Shown here: piece by piece, positions 27,101 to 37,100 of the stretch
Layout of the letters: each line of letters starts with the position of its first letter
Numbering within the stretch: position 1 is the stretch's first letter
Virus record (IMG/VR): IMGVR_UViG_3300047373_000743
Span: 1-64,000 of that record
Source of the DNA: a virus
DNA length: 64,000 bases
Direction: 5' to 3' (one strand)
Position numbers and translations under genes: made by a program
The notes under the pieces: generated by a model
The model's input: the letters and a program-made list of their open reading frames with translations, nothing else
What the model was told of the DNA's origin: nothing
The model's database searches: none

Positions 27101-30100
27101 TCAGTTTCCACGAATTGGAGTTTTGGGTTCACACCCGAATCAACAAAAAATAACACCACCTCAGAACAACATGGTTGGGGTAGGTTTTATATTAAAATCG
27201 GCCAATTTATTACATATCTGGCAGATATAGAAGGCAATGAGATGGTATATGGATTTTCGTCAAAAGAATTTAATGTACTGATTCAGGTAGTTGAATCCGA
27301 ACGATGGACCGATTCTGGAGTAGAAGCTTTTGTAAAAAGATACTCCGATGAAGATTTAGTTTACAACGGATATTCTAAAATAGCTCTACCTCGCACAGAT
27401 ATAAATAATTTTCTAGGTTCACCAAAACTCATTTTCGGAAATTATTATGGTTCTAATTTTTTCGGAACACTTGATAGATTGCGAATATATACAAAACCAA
27501 TTAAAGAAGTTCGGTTTGAAAACCACATAAAGTTCAATCAATCGTATGATGTGGATGACCCATATGAACTGGACGACATCTTGGTGTTTAAGGCCAATTT
27601 TGATTTTCCATATAAACTAAATGATTTATTGGGTAGTTGGGACGAAACAAAAACCGATTACATATCAGGTGACAAGGTTTTATATGGTGAGAATGTATTT
27701 GTGTATGTAGGAGTGGGTGATAACAATACCAATGGCCAACCGGATGAATCTCCTGCGTGGGAGTTGGATCAATCTGGAGTGGAGTCTCATATACAAAACA
27801 CTTCATTTAGAAAAGATTCACCTGAGTGGGCAACTGTGTATAATTTTACTAGTGTCGACTATCCATATGACTTCGGTGGAAGTAACAAGAGAAACTTTGC
27901 CAAACTTCCCGCATACGGTTCACAGGTTTTTAATAATAGTAAAATTAGAATTGAGACTCAGACACTTGAAACTCAGTTGTCTGTGTCAAAGAGGAGTACT
28001 AAAAAAAGTGGTGATCGGTTAACAATTGATACCAACAAACTTGGAGTTTACTTTAGTCCATCTGATTTAATTAATCATGAAATTTTAAGATTTTTTGGTG
28101 ATTTCGATCTCGGAGACTATATAGGAGACCCGTCTGAGTTGTACAATGAAACTTATAGTGGATTTAATGAAATCAAAAATTTATTTTTCAAAAACGGGTT
28201 TGGTAGAATTGATTTTTCTTATTATCTATCTATTTTAGAATCATATTTAGACCCATCTTTGTTTAAAAATATAGAAAAAATAATTCCGGCCCGTACACTA
28301 TTAGTTTCTGGGTTGGTAGTAGAACCATCTTTACTTGAAAGAAGTAAAATTCAAAGACGGCCGATTGATAACGAGTTAGTGGTCTATGACGATATCCACA
28401 TAAATGTAGGTATCAGAAACAAAAATATAACAGATTTGGCTAACAATAGATCTTATTATGATCTAGACAACGAAAACGCACATTGCCTGCAATTAAATAT
28501 AGCACATACAACACAGACTTCAAATACATATCCATCTGAGTTTAATTCTAATGTATATGAAAATATTCCAGACGATTTAATGTATGGAATTAGTTCGTAT
28601 CGTGGTACATTTTCCAATCATATAGCATCGTTTGACAATAAGTCATATGAACGATATGTAAAAATAGATAAACAGTCACGAAAATACAATTCACTGAGAA
28701 TATACGGGAGTGTGCTTAAGAATTCAAATTTGGATTGTCAAATTTTCGGAACGGTCGGGGGTTCACACAATCCTTTGTTTTATGTTCACAAAGATGTTAC
28801 ATTAAATGGAATTGCATTGTATGACAATCTTATATCACCGGAACAATATATAAATGATTATGCTCCGTTTTCATTTTCATTTTCTGGACACATGATATCG
28901 GGTCGTGTCCATGGCTGGGCCAACATAACTATTCAAAACGGAACAATTAAAAACTTTATTGTAAATGGAAGGTTCGGTGGCACGCTGTTTTCTGAGTGTG
29001 ATTTAAGACTTGCATCATCTCAATTCTCAGATGATATTGATAGAATAATTTATAAAAAACAACTATCACCAGCTCCGACAAAAAGTACAGCATCGAAAAC
29101 AGACTCTTTGTATACTAAGATACTTTCAAACAAGACAACCTCTGAAATAAATTTAATCAAAATTCCAGACACAATATCTCACAGATTTTCTCTTAATATA
29201 GATAATAATACATTTTTTACATTAAGAAATAATTCAAGACAGTATATAACCGCAGAAGGATTATATAGATGTAGGATACATATGTTTGTTGCAAGTGAGT
29301 TAACCCCACCTCCAATTTGCACATTTAACGTCAGTTGGACACGAATAGATGACCAAACGAATAAAGAGAATGATGTTTTAAATTTTAAAAGGTCTGCCTA
29401 TGATTATGTACACAATTTAAAATTATCTGAATCAACCGATTTATCTAAAATTAAAAGTGCGTTTGAACTTCCTGAGCTGGTGGTGACTGACACAACAAAA
29501 CTAACTACTTCCTATAAAAAAACCGAAGCAGAGTATTCATGTGAAGAGAGGTCCGGTAGATATGAAGTTCCTGAAATTATTAATCGCACGAAGGTTACTT
29601 CCGAATCTAATATACTGGATGCTCATCTAGGTGATGTGATCCACAGAAAATCATATAAAATTCCTTTTAATTTTAATCAATCACTAAAAACTGACAAAGA
29701 TACACATGAGTCTGACATTAAGTTAGGTGTAAACTACGATGGGGTTATGCTAAACATTGAGGTCACAGACTCAAACGAACTTGTGTATAAAACTAATATT
29801 TTGCAGTATAAACTAACCGATTTACACGATTTAACCAACATAAATTTTAGTGAAGGTGAGTTGAGTGTTGTTACGACAAATAACTTTTCGGCAACAGTCG
29901 GTGATGTAGTTTTATTAACAGATTCAGTTTGGTCTGCTGAGAGTGGTTTGTTATTTAACTTAAATGAAACTTATTATACATTTGTACACACAGAAGATGT
30001 TAATGGAACACACAAACGAATTGTCCTTTCCATACCAGAATATATGAAAAACTGGCCAAATTCTGTTGAATATGTGGGTGGAGGGACAATACACAAGTTG

Positions 30101-31930
30101 CCGTCTGAAGTGGAGTATTATCATAAAATTAGAGGGGTTTCGTATAAACTAACCGCATCATGTTCGTATCACACCGACCCGGTCAGAGTTTCTGTGCCAA
30201 AAAAGGTAACGACCACACCTGATGTAGGGGATATGATAAATTGTGTTTTTCGAGAAGGTGCGTTTTTATGGAAAGAGTTTGGTCTGCGTGTATTAACTAA
30301 CGCAACGGTACTGAAAGTATCTCAGATAAACGATATATACGACGAACATCACGGAGAGACAATGATTAGAGTAGAAACAGAAGAGACTATAAACGGAAAT
30401 AAGTATGTCGAGTTCGTACCATCGGCGGAATATGTATATGCGTTTTCCGTCACATCCACCCGTAATCAAAACAGAACAAACTATCAAGTGAAACTCGCGT
30501 CAAAATATAATATTCAACTTGGACCATCCCCCACACCTATTTCTGTTCAGAAAATTTATCACAATATTTTAATAGATAACGTAATTGAACTTGAATCTCC
30601 GTTTGACTATTTTAATATAGTAGATGTAGTCCCGTCTGGAAAAAAAATATTAAACGGAAACTTAAAAACCCATAGACGATATTTTTCAACCACCAATAAA
30701 CAAGAATCTAGAAAATTATCTAGATTACACTGCCGACGATCAAGCAGTAATTTAAATAATACTATATCCCCGGACGGAATCACCGACAACTCTCCACCGA
30801 TAGTGCGTACTCGTAAGTCATCTATAAAGGATGGACTTGGTGATTCGTTTTGGTATCTAGAGGACAAGACATACTCTGTTGTGTTACCGTGTGGAGTTGG
30901 TGACCGGGAGGTTCACGAAACAACCACACCAACCACTACAATGGAAGTAATAGATGATTCTAAGTTAAATTTAGATTCTTTGGTTTTTTATTACACATTT
31001 GAGAATGTAAATCCAGATGAGACAATTGTCCATGACATGTCCGGCAATGAACGTGATGGTAATATTAATTTAGGTTTGGTGAAAACTGGAGGCCTTGGCC
31101 GGCAATATAAAAAAGTAATATCACTTGATAATAATATAAAGCCAAATCAGAATAATACAAATGCGTACATAGAGATTCCAACAAATTCCGATGTTAAAAC
31201 CGATAAATGTACTATAAGTTTTTGGATAAAACCCATCGGTGAAAGTGCAGATAACTCCGGAATAGTGTTTAATAATTCTCCGGAGCAAACCACTCGTCAT
31301 GGTGTAGTTATAAATCCCAATGGAAATAAGTTTTCCCTTGGATACACGTGGGCTTCCTCGGTTGATTCATACTTGGTCGATTTAAATGTAAAGTTAGAAG
31401 AAGATGCTTGGAATCATGTGTCTATTATTATATATAAAAATGGAATTACACGTGTGTTTTTAAACAAAAAGTACGTCAAGATGTATGATTTGGGGGTTTA
31501 TCACGACATGGTAATTTTTGATAAACTTGAAGTAGGTAGATTTTCTGGTATGATAGATGACATACGATTTTATACTGACGAACTTTCATTTGGTGAAGTT
31601 GAATTGAAAACGAATGCCGGTGGCCAAGTAGCAGAGTTGTATGACACAACACGTGATTCAAATAATTTGACAACCGAACCATCAATCGAGTGTCAAGAGT
31701 TCCCCTTTTTGCGATTTTTTGAATTTGATTATTACCAAGACCGACTTTTTACCGAGGCCTCGGTTTGGTACAACGAGAACGTCCATCGTAAAGAAGACAT
31801 ATCACTTGAACCTGAAATCGCAGCTAGAATGAAATACGCAATTTCCGGTGGACCAAACGAGGGTATGAAAAAATTTGCATCTGTAGAATTTATGGGAAAT
31901 TTGTGTGGTCATGTAAAAGAAGCAAGTTAA
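24185..31930 (+). CDS. Giant baseplate/tail-fibre protein with LamG-like and CBM-like modules
   Basis: The 2581-residue protein begins with a region conserved in marine phage structural proteins (VTEDNELVLSP, HELRELG, ISPSRTEIKII). Residues about 859-898 carry the widespread segment LKTIGTEKSIRALFRCYGVP. Residues about 642-695 and 1149-1195 resemble carbohydrate-binding module 5/12 patterns (DYREHDVVYVADHIYILVG; DYISGDKVLYGENVFVYVG). LamG/jelly-roll-like domains appear near 930-1135 (FGTLDRLRIYTKP) and 2264-2478 (YYTFENV, TISFWIKP, GMIDDIRFYTDE). Such proteins link the baseplate to receptor-binding parts, and the modules suggest glycan contact. The start is 7 nt after the previous stop. Nearly 8 kb of uninterrupted frame indicates strong selection. 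Confidence 0.75.
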   Translation: MSEYIKMVKRPPSNQEFDFPRSSLVSEDLYRIVVSDSDDSPVYNFGRNPKDIAEFSIYSNDNKVIKTKIIKPVDSFKRKTFDFTDYDGVRRVGSLSLFDTKYEVTEDNELVLSPTHELRELGEQGGSFLVGVSMKQELIGSHESTSKLLIQDISPSRTEIKIIPSSLKTSLRPLDVALNAEYLNYFNKKIPVSHIFYEIPSLLSETETRVHVKNLIANGYLVENLKERLYELVDFYNFTSLDGFSHDCDEVYDEIKSLYLNTFLYNYNSTYTRGEFSNEYEKCVDYVLNKTPKFKNTSDKLHTKYKSLYKEVLITMFNFNRLGALFDEKFESYLSTSMVFETGEQISVLSTARSTDNISDSDKHRPLLFKLQQPLSQSIKVGASFHLLGLFYSDDIIQRTILYKKVKPKLYKLRNPDLSGIASQGTRSYTSEQLNKNKSQIEKESLLNLNSTDPGILEKIKEVEAEWRDEVFGSPIKITEEISNYFNNQTEDYYLSVDYSDFKNFIRYSSARKRLDVFILKLTKISKYDREMEEIRRAYRGSTPEKFSRLSYDTEIERLNNEKVQILNSLDGYERFLYFEDITELADSARDIKIRIDELMQKKISQGDSSGELDSKIKELESDLLYTYISWPRAEFNCDNVDDWSPNAVDYREHDVVYVADHIYILVGPEPVSSLDIPGVSDRWSLFCSCEECVGKKIPLNTTSYSFLTSRDYYRPMPIPEDMEAFSKTTGYTWYSEKAREAEAYDKQNDNSFANNTPEFIIRDPDNEEYFEFLSFIGHQFDLIHLYVEGVGTIKKPLNNPDKGIPNELVSHMLGYFGGSFEGYDEGEINSLARDIKTDEELAFVKKFKQKKHLVWRRILNNLPYILKTIGTEKSIRALFRCYGVPDYLFKIREFGGIEYNTETSDKVLYTFDSFDYFLKIERDNQYIELDWKTETYQSRCVELKFSFNEDLCDITSDIEILASKKDLTENQSVSTNWSFGFTPESTKNNTTSEQHGWGRFYIKIGQFITYLADIEGNEMVYGFSSKEFNVLIQVVESERWTDSGVEAFVKRYSDEDLVYNGYSKIALPRTDINNFLGSPKLIFGNYYGSNFFGTLDRLRIYTKPIKEVRFENHIKFNQSYDVDDPYELDDILVFKANFDFPYKLNDLLGSWDETKTDYISGDKVLYGENVFVYVGVGDNNTNGQPDESPAWELDQSGVESHIQNTSFRKDSPEWATVYNFTSVDYPYDFGGSNKRNFAKLPAYGSQVFNNSKIRIETQTLETQLSVSKRSTKKSGDRLTIDTNKLGVYFSPSDLINHEILRFFGDFDLGDYIGDPSELYNETYSGFNEIKNLFFKNGFGRIDFSYYLSILESYLDPSLFKNIEKIIPARTLLVSGLVVEPSLLERSKIQRRPIDNELVVYDDIHINVGIRNKNITDLANNRSYYDLDNENAHCLQLNIAHTTQTSNTYPSEFNSNVYENIPDDLMYGISSYRGTFSNHIASFDNKSYERYVKIDKQSRKYNSLRIYGSVLKNSNLDCQIFGTVGGSHNPLFYVHKDVTLNGIALYDNLISPEQYINDYAPFSFSFSGHMISGRVHGWANITIQNGTIKNFIVNGRFGGTLFSECDLRLASSQFSDDIDRIIYKKQLSPAPTKSTASKTDSLYTKILSNKTTSEINLIKIPDTISHRFSLNIDNNTFFTLRNNSRQYITAEGLYRCRIHMFVASELTPPPICTFNVSWTRIDDQTNKENDVLNFKRSAYDYVHNLKLSESTDLSKIKSAFELPELVVTDTTKLTTSYKKTEAEYSCEERSGRYEVPEIINRTKVTSESNILDAHLGDVIHRKSYKIPFNFNQSLKTDKDTHESDIKLGVNYDGVMLNIEVTDSNELVYKTNILQYKLTDLHDLTNINFSEGELSVVTTNNFSATVGDVVLLTDSVWSAESGLLFNLNETYYTFVHTEDVNGTHKRIVLSIPEYMKNWPNSVEYVGGGTIHKLPSEVEYYHKIRGVSYKLTASCSYHTDPVRVSVPKKVTTTPDVGDMINCVFREGAFLWKEFGLRVLTNATVLKVSQINDIYDEHHGETMIRVETEETINGNKYVEFVPSAEYVYAFSVTSTRNQNRTNYQVKLASKYNIQLGPSPTPISVQKIYHNILIDNVIELESPFDYFNIVDVVPSGKKILNGNLKTHRRYFSTTNKQESRKLSRLHCRRSSSNLNNTISPDGITDNSPPIVRTRKSSIKDGLGDSFWYLEDKTYSVVLPCGVGDREVHETTTPTTTMEVIDDSKLNLDSLVFYYTFENVNPDETIVHDMSGNERDGNINLGLVKTGGLGRQYKKVISLDNNIKPNQNNTNAYIEIPTNSDVKTDKCTISFWIKPIGESADNSGIVFNNSPEQTTRHGVVINPNGNKFSLGYTWASSVDSYLVDLNVKLEEDAWNHVSIIIYKNGITRVFLNKKYVKMYDLGVYHDMVIFDKLEVGRFSGMIDDIRFYTDELSFGEVELKTNAGGQVAELYDTTRDSNNLTTEPSIECQEFPFLRFFEFDYYQDRLFTEASVWYNENVHRKEDISLEPEIAARMKYAISGGPNEGMKKFASVEFMGNLCGHVKEAS

Positions 31931-31950
31931 TTTAATAAATTTTTCACTTA

Positions 31951-31964
31951 TATAAATATTTATA
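31951..31964 (+). promoter_or_regulatory. TATAAATATTTATA palindrome, late-promoter-like
   Basis: This perfect 14-nt palindrome contains TATAAATA, the T4 late promoter consensus, 40 nt upstream of the ATG at 31999. It is the only intergenic site here that matches T4 exactly. The 68-nt gap holds nothing else that I recognise. Confidence 0.45.
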
Positions 31965-31998
31965 TACTAAAACTTATCAAAAAATATATATATTAGTA

Positions 31999-32664
31999 AT
32001 GGGTTATCTAAATAATGAAACAATCACCGTAGAGGCGGTGCTAACAAAACGAGGTCGTGAGTTGCTTGCATCTGATCGTGGGTTAAATATTACAAGTTTT
32101 GCCTTGGCCGATGATGAAATTGATTATACACTATACGACCCAGATCATCCCGATGGTTCACAATACTTTGATTTGGCACTCAGAAACACACCTGTGTTTG
32201 AACCACTTACTGACGAAACACAATCATTGAAATATAAACTGGTAACATTGCCCCCAGGAACACAACACATACCGGTTATTAAACTTGGTCAGCAGAGTAT
32301 TACTCTTGATAAAGATTATAATGGAGTTGTTACACTGAACCCCACTACAAACCCTGTGTATAATACCCAACTTGGCTATACTGCTGTATTATCTAATCGG
32401 GAAGTGGGTACGATTGTCGGCTCGGGAGTAGATGAGTCGGTTGGTGAGAATACTTCCATATTTCTAGGAGACACAGCAAGCACATTTGCACAGACAACTG
32501 TAGGATTAACTTTTGATTTTAGAGTAAACCCGTCCATAACTAAAAATGTGGGGGCAAATTTAACAATTATAGGTAACGAAAGTGGTGGGTCGATAACAAT
32601 ACCAGTTAATGTACTCGCAGAACCACTCGAAGGGATATCAGAGTCTGGTAATATAGGATACTAA
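31999..32664 (+). CDS. Conserved virion structural protein
   Basis: The 221-residue protein begins MGYLNNETITVEAVLTKRGRELLA and continues ITSFALADDEIDYTLYDP. This opening is a conserved signature of structural proteins in marine myoviruses, usually encoded among baseplate and fibre genes. The rest is beta-rich, with a domain ending NLTIIGNESGGSITIPV. It is probably part of a tail fibre or baseplate attachment. The next gene starts 1 nt after its stop. Confidence 0.75.
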   Translation: MGYLNNETITVEAVLTKRGRELLASDRGLNITSFALADDEIDYTLYDPDHPDGSQYFDLALRNTPVFEPLTDETQSLKYKLVTLPPGTQHIPVIKLGQQSITLDKDYNGVVTLNPTTNPVYNTQLGYTAVLSNREVGTIVGSGVDESVGENTSIFLGDTASTFAQTTVGLTFDFRVNPSITKNVGANLTIIGNESGGSITIPVNVLAEPLEGISESGNIGY

Positions 32665-32665
32665 T

Positions 32666-34156
32666 ATGGCCATTTTTAAAGAATTAGATGAAACTGATAA
32701 GGTTGCCGGTAGAGTTACGTCTGTACACGATGGTTTGTTTAGTGGTGATAACCCATCCGAGATGGTAAATTTTTTCTATGATGAAGAATCACACGAAACT
32801 CCACTGGCCATGGCGTCGTCTGTAAAAGACATAGAAGATAACTGGATCTCACCAAGGAAAGAGGATTATTATACTGATATATATCACGAAGAAGTATATG
32901 TGGCTGGACTTTTAAACCAAAACACAGAACAACAATTTTCAATATCATACGGTCATGTCAATGGGTTCGGTAGTCCGATTAAGGCGGCATTCAATAACAA
33001 AACCCCACAGATAACAAAAACTGTATATAGTCAGTATAAAAATATATTATTGAATCCTGATGATAAACGATTTACATTTACCCGTAGGGTTGATAACTCC
33101 TTTGTTGGATATGATGCTGACAGTGTTCATATTATAAATTTTAGCACATCTCGTATGAAAGAGAGAATAGACGAGGGTAATTTTTTATTTTCTCTGGGAG
33201 TATCCGTGAACGATGATATAAATTACAAAGTATCTTTTCAAGATGCGAGTGTATTTGGAACACGACTTAGTTTTGTTGCATCATCACCACAGTTTGGTCG
33301 TGTATTTGATTTAGTTAAGGTCGGAGAATCCGACCGGTATAACAACGATGATTCGGATGTCATAAAAATGACAACAGAACCAGAAAATTCGATTGATTCA
33401 TCTGGTTTTGATATTAAATATTCACCTGTTAGTAATCTTGGATTTGGGTTAGTGTATCCAGACCTGGGTATTATTGTAATAAACACTGTAGCCATTTCTG
33501 AGCAATTGTGTGAAGGATTAGATGCAGCTGTTAAAAAATATGAAAAATTAAAAAATACTATACCAAGTGGTTATGTTAAAGAAGAGAATGAAGGTGCTAA
33601 ATTTGCCTGGCACGGGGATGTATCTCCTTTATATTCTACAGACTCTGGTGAACTAACTAGTGTTAATGAACTTGGTGTAGAACAGACAAATAGTGCAGAG
33701 AGTAATAATATTCACAATCCAAATACATGGTTAACGACCGACTCTAGCCAGATTCTGCTAAAACGGGCAGGTGGAGATAAAAACTATCAAAACTTTTTAA
33801 AATTGGCAACAGCTCTAAAAAAAGGAAGAAAATTTGAATGCAGAAGTACGGAAATGATACCGTCTAAGCATTATTTTATCCGAATTAAGAACACGGATTT
33901 TAATTACAGTAACAATCCATCATTTGTATATCAGGGGTACGAGGCCCGAACTCTTGCCACACGTGCAAATGCAGAGTTGGATAATTATTTAGGAAGAATC
34001 AGATTCGACTCCTTTGTAGATGACCCACGTGTATATATTACAACTGTTGGTTTATACAACGATGATAACGAATTAGTGGCGGTGGCAAAACTAAGTCGAC
34101 CAATTTTAAAAACTTTTGACTCAGAGGCTCTCATTAAAGTAAAATTAGATTTTTAA
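32666..34156 (+). CDS. Conserved tail/baseplate structural protein
   Basis: The 496-residue protein has a conserved N-terminus (GRVTSVHDGLFSGDN) and a long beta-rich middle. The last 45 residues (TTVGLYNDDNELVAVAKLSRPI, then IKVKLDF) form a module also present at the C-terminus of the much larger neighbouring protein at 34196-38374. Proteins of this type accompany the preceding structural protein in marine phages. The shared C-terminal module suggests that both attach to the same partner or trimerise in the same way. Confidence 0.72.
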   Translation: MAIFKELDETDKVAGRVTSVHDGLFSGDNPSEMVNFFYDEESHETPLAMASSVKDIEDNWISPRKEDYYTDIYHEEVYVAGLLNQNTEQQFSISYGHVNGFGSPIKAAFNNKTPQITKTVYSQYKNILLNPDDKRFTFTRRVDNSFVGYDADSVHIINFSTSRMKERIDEGNFLFSLGVSVNDDINYKVSFQDASVFGTRLSFVASSPQFGRVFDLVKVGESDRYNNDDSDVIKMTTEPENSIDSSGFDIKYSPVSNLGFGLVYPDLGIIVINTVAISEQLCEGLDAAVKKYEKLKNTIPSGYVKEENEGAKFAWHGDVSPLYSTDSGELTSVNELGVEQTNSAESNNIHNPNTWLTTDSSQILLKRAGGDKNYQNFLKLATALKKGRKFECRSTEMIPSKHYFIRIKNTDFNYSNNPSFVYQGYEARTLATRANAELDNYLGRIRFDSFVDDPRVYITTVGLYNDDNELVAVAKLSRPILKTFDSEALIKVKLDF

Positions 34157-34181
34157 ATTTTTTGTATTTTTTAACAAAAAA

Positions 34182-34190
34182 TATATTTAT
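34182..34190 (+). promoter_or_regulatory. Late-promoter-like motif TATATTTAT, 5 nt from the start codon
   Basis: This exact motif lies in the 39-nt gap before the FG-GAP gene, with ATTTT between motif and ATG 34196. An AT-only hairpin (TTTTTTGT with ACAAAAAA) precedes it and could act as a weak terminator. Confidence 0.5.
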
Positions 34191-34195
34191 ATTTT

Positions 34196-37100
34196 ATGAT
34201 CAAGAGACTCAAAAGTTCTGATAAAACTATTAGGCCGTTTACAACCTTTAAGTCGTGGAAACATTCAACTGTTGACAATCTTGATTCAATTGTGCTTGAG
34301 CAGCCATTATATGACTTAAAAACTCCGGATGGTGATATTATCTATTCAAGTAAAACTTGTTTACAAATTAGTGATATATTAAAGAACGAATATGGATTGG
34401 AGTCGGATGTTTGCAAACACCCAACGATAGATTTAGATTCTGTCAAACTTGAAAAAAAAATTCATAGTAATGTTAATTATGAAAATGGTATAGTGGTTTC
34501 CCCTGAAGAAATTAACACATCCGATAGAATTGCATTCCCTATCAAAAAAACAAATGGAAAAAAAACAAATGGAACATTTTATCCATCTGACCACCCGAAG
34601 TTTGATAAAACACACGAGTTGCTGAATTGGGATGGGAGTTACCAGAGGTTAGTGTATAATAATATAAAGCACTTATTCTATAATGACTATTTTGTTGAGC
34701 ATTTTGATTATACTAGAAATAAAAAGTTAAATATAAAAAACCCACGAATGTTGTTTGGGGTGGAGAGTGCAGAATACCACGACCCCACACTGTTGGAGGA
34801 TATTGACCAAGGAGACTCATACACAGGTCGAAAACTTGAACGTCGGGTTATTGAAGACGAAATAACTGTAGTTGAAATTTCTCAAAAAAATTTTGGTGAT
34901 AAAATAAAACCTGGTTCGGTTCAAATACGAGATAACAGTTCAATGTATGATACCATTGAGGTGGTGGATGATGGTTATACTAATTTAGTTACAAATACAT
35001 TTACATTTTCCGACATTAACACAATTGAATTTGATGATACCGTATGTGGGTTACATGAAAGTCACCAGTCCAACTCGTTTTCTTTTGGAAAAACAACATC
35101 TGCATATAAAGACTATTTACTTGTTGGGGCCCCGGTGAATGTAGATATACCAGATGAATCACAATCAGGATTGGTTGTTTTATATAAAAAAGATCAAGCA
35201 ACAAACAATTTTAGGTGTATTCGTAGTTTTATGTGTCCGTTTACTCAAAATGGGTTGGCACTAGAACAACGTCAGGACCACAATGACTTATTGTTCAGTG
35301 AGTTAAGTGGTGCTCTGCTCGGCAAGGACTACTCGTTGAATGACCAATTTGGCAATGCACTAGAACTAACGGAGACTACCTGTGTAATTGGTTCACCACA
35401 GACACACATTCGGGGTACTGCATCTGAGTCAAGAACAGGCCATGTATTCGTTTATGATAAAAACAAGGGTGGGGTTGATAATTGGGGATTAGTAAACATC
35501 ATCGAGGGGATTCCTGAAACCGAGTTCGGGCACTCAGTATCCGTCCACAATGAAAAAATGGCAATTGGAGCTCCTGGTGCTATGAACGGCCGTGGTGTTG
35601 TGTATATTTTTGAAAAGAAAATACGAACCGAGGATAGTCCGTGGATTCGTCTGACCGATGTACCTGAAGGTTATAAATTCAACAAGGAGCAGAATAAGAG
35701 GATTGGGTATCCATCTGGTGAAGAGTTGGTAGCCGTAAATAAAGATACAACCAGATGGAAAATCAATAGTGTTATACCACCTGGATCGCAACTTGGGTGT
35801 TTTCATTCTCCTGGATCAATTAACATAGATTCAATATGCGACTCTGGTAGTTATCTATCTGGTGAAATTATAACTAAAAAAACAGATGATATAATAAAAC
35901 GATATAGGAGATCTGGATCATGGACTTCGGGAAGTTATGTGTCTGGAACATACGAATCTGGATGCGTTATTAATCCGGTCATTGAGTCTGGTAACTTTCT
36001 ATCTGGTTGCATTGAGTCTGGTAACTTTCTATCTGGTTGCATTGAGTCTGGTAACTTTCTATCTGGTAACTTTCTATCTGGTAACTTTCTATCTGGTTGC
36101 ATCGAGTCCGGAACAAACTTACACCCCACTACGGTAGATTGGAAGGAGTTTATATCTGGGTGTATGGTCGAAGAGATATTACCTGGGGTAGAAATAACAT
36201 CGGGAAGCTTAGAACCGATTTATTATAATAATTGTATATCAGGAAGCAACGAGTTCGTGAGTGGAAGTATTTGCCCATGTGAAGTGTATACGTTTTCGGA
36301 TGAAAAAATTATAGTAGAGTCTTCAATAGTTGATGAGGAATTGGATTTTGATTCAGGATACGAACCACATGAGTACACGAATACCCCTAATTTTGCCATA
36401 GGTGACTTTACGTGGGAACTTACTGATATCATTTACGGAGACCAAACTCAGACAAACACAACCACACCACATCCGTCCACCGAAACACCAAAATTAAATG
36501 CTAAATGTGAAAGATTTGGTGAGGTTGTAAAATTGCACGAAAATTATTTATATGTATCAACCCCGTCTTCCGAAAAACAAATAGTATATGTTCATAGATA
36601 CACACAGGGAGGGTGTCCAACGGAGTGGAGTGTTGTAAACAAGATAACACGTGAGTATTTATGGTCAGCTGAAGGTGGTGAGTTCTCGTATTTCGGTACG
36701 GATTCGAGGAATGCTTCGGTTTTATACCCATACATTTACGAAAAACCAAAAGATGCTTCAGGTCACACAGTACACAATTTTGGAATTTCACTTGATGTAA
36801 ATGATAGATTCCTTGTCATAGGTGACTCCCGAGATCGTGTGTATAAAAACAATTTAATTGAAAATGAGGGTGGGGTTGTATTTGTATTTTCTTCTAATGA
36901 AAATTTACATTTCAAGTATAAGATATTTTCACAAGAAGATAAAGAAGAGCCGGATACATTTAGATTTGGCCAGTCTGTTTCATTATATGAAACAAGCTTG
37001 GTTATTGGGTCACCTTCGATAGAAACTAGTAATATAACATTAGACGATGCCGGCAACTTACACGCAGATGACTACTTTTTTGGAGTATCAACATCAAATC

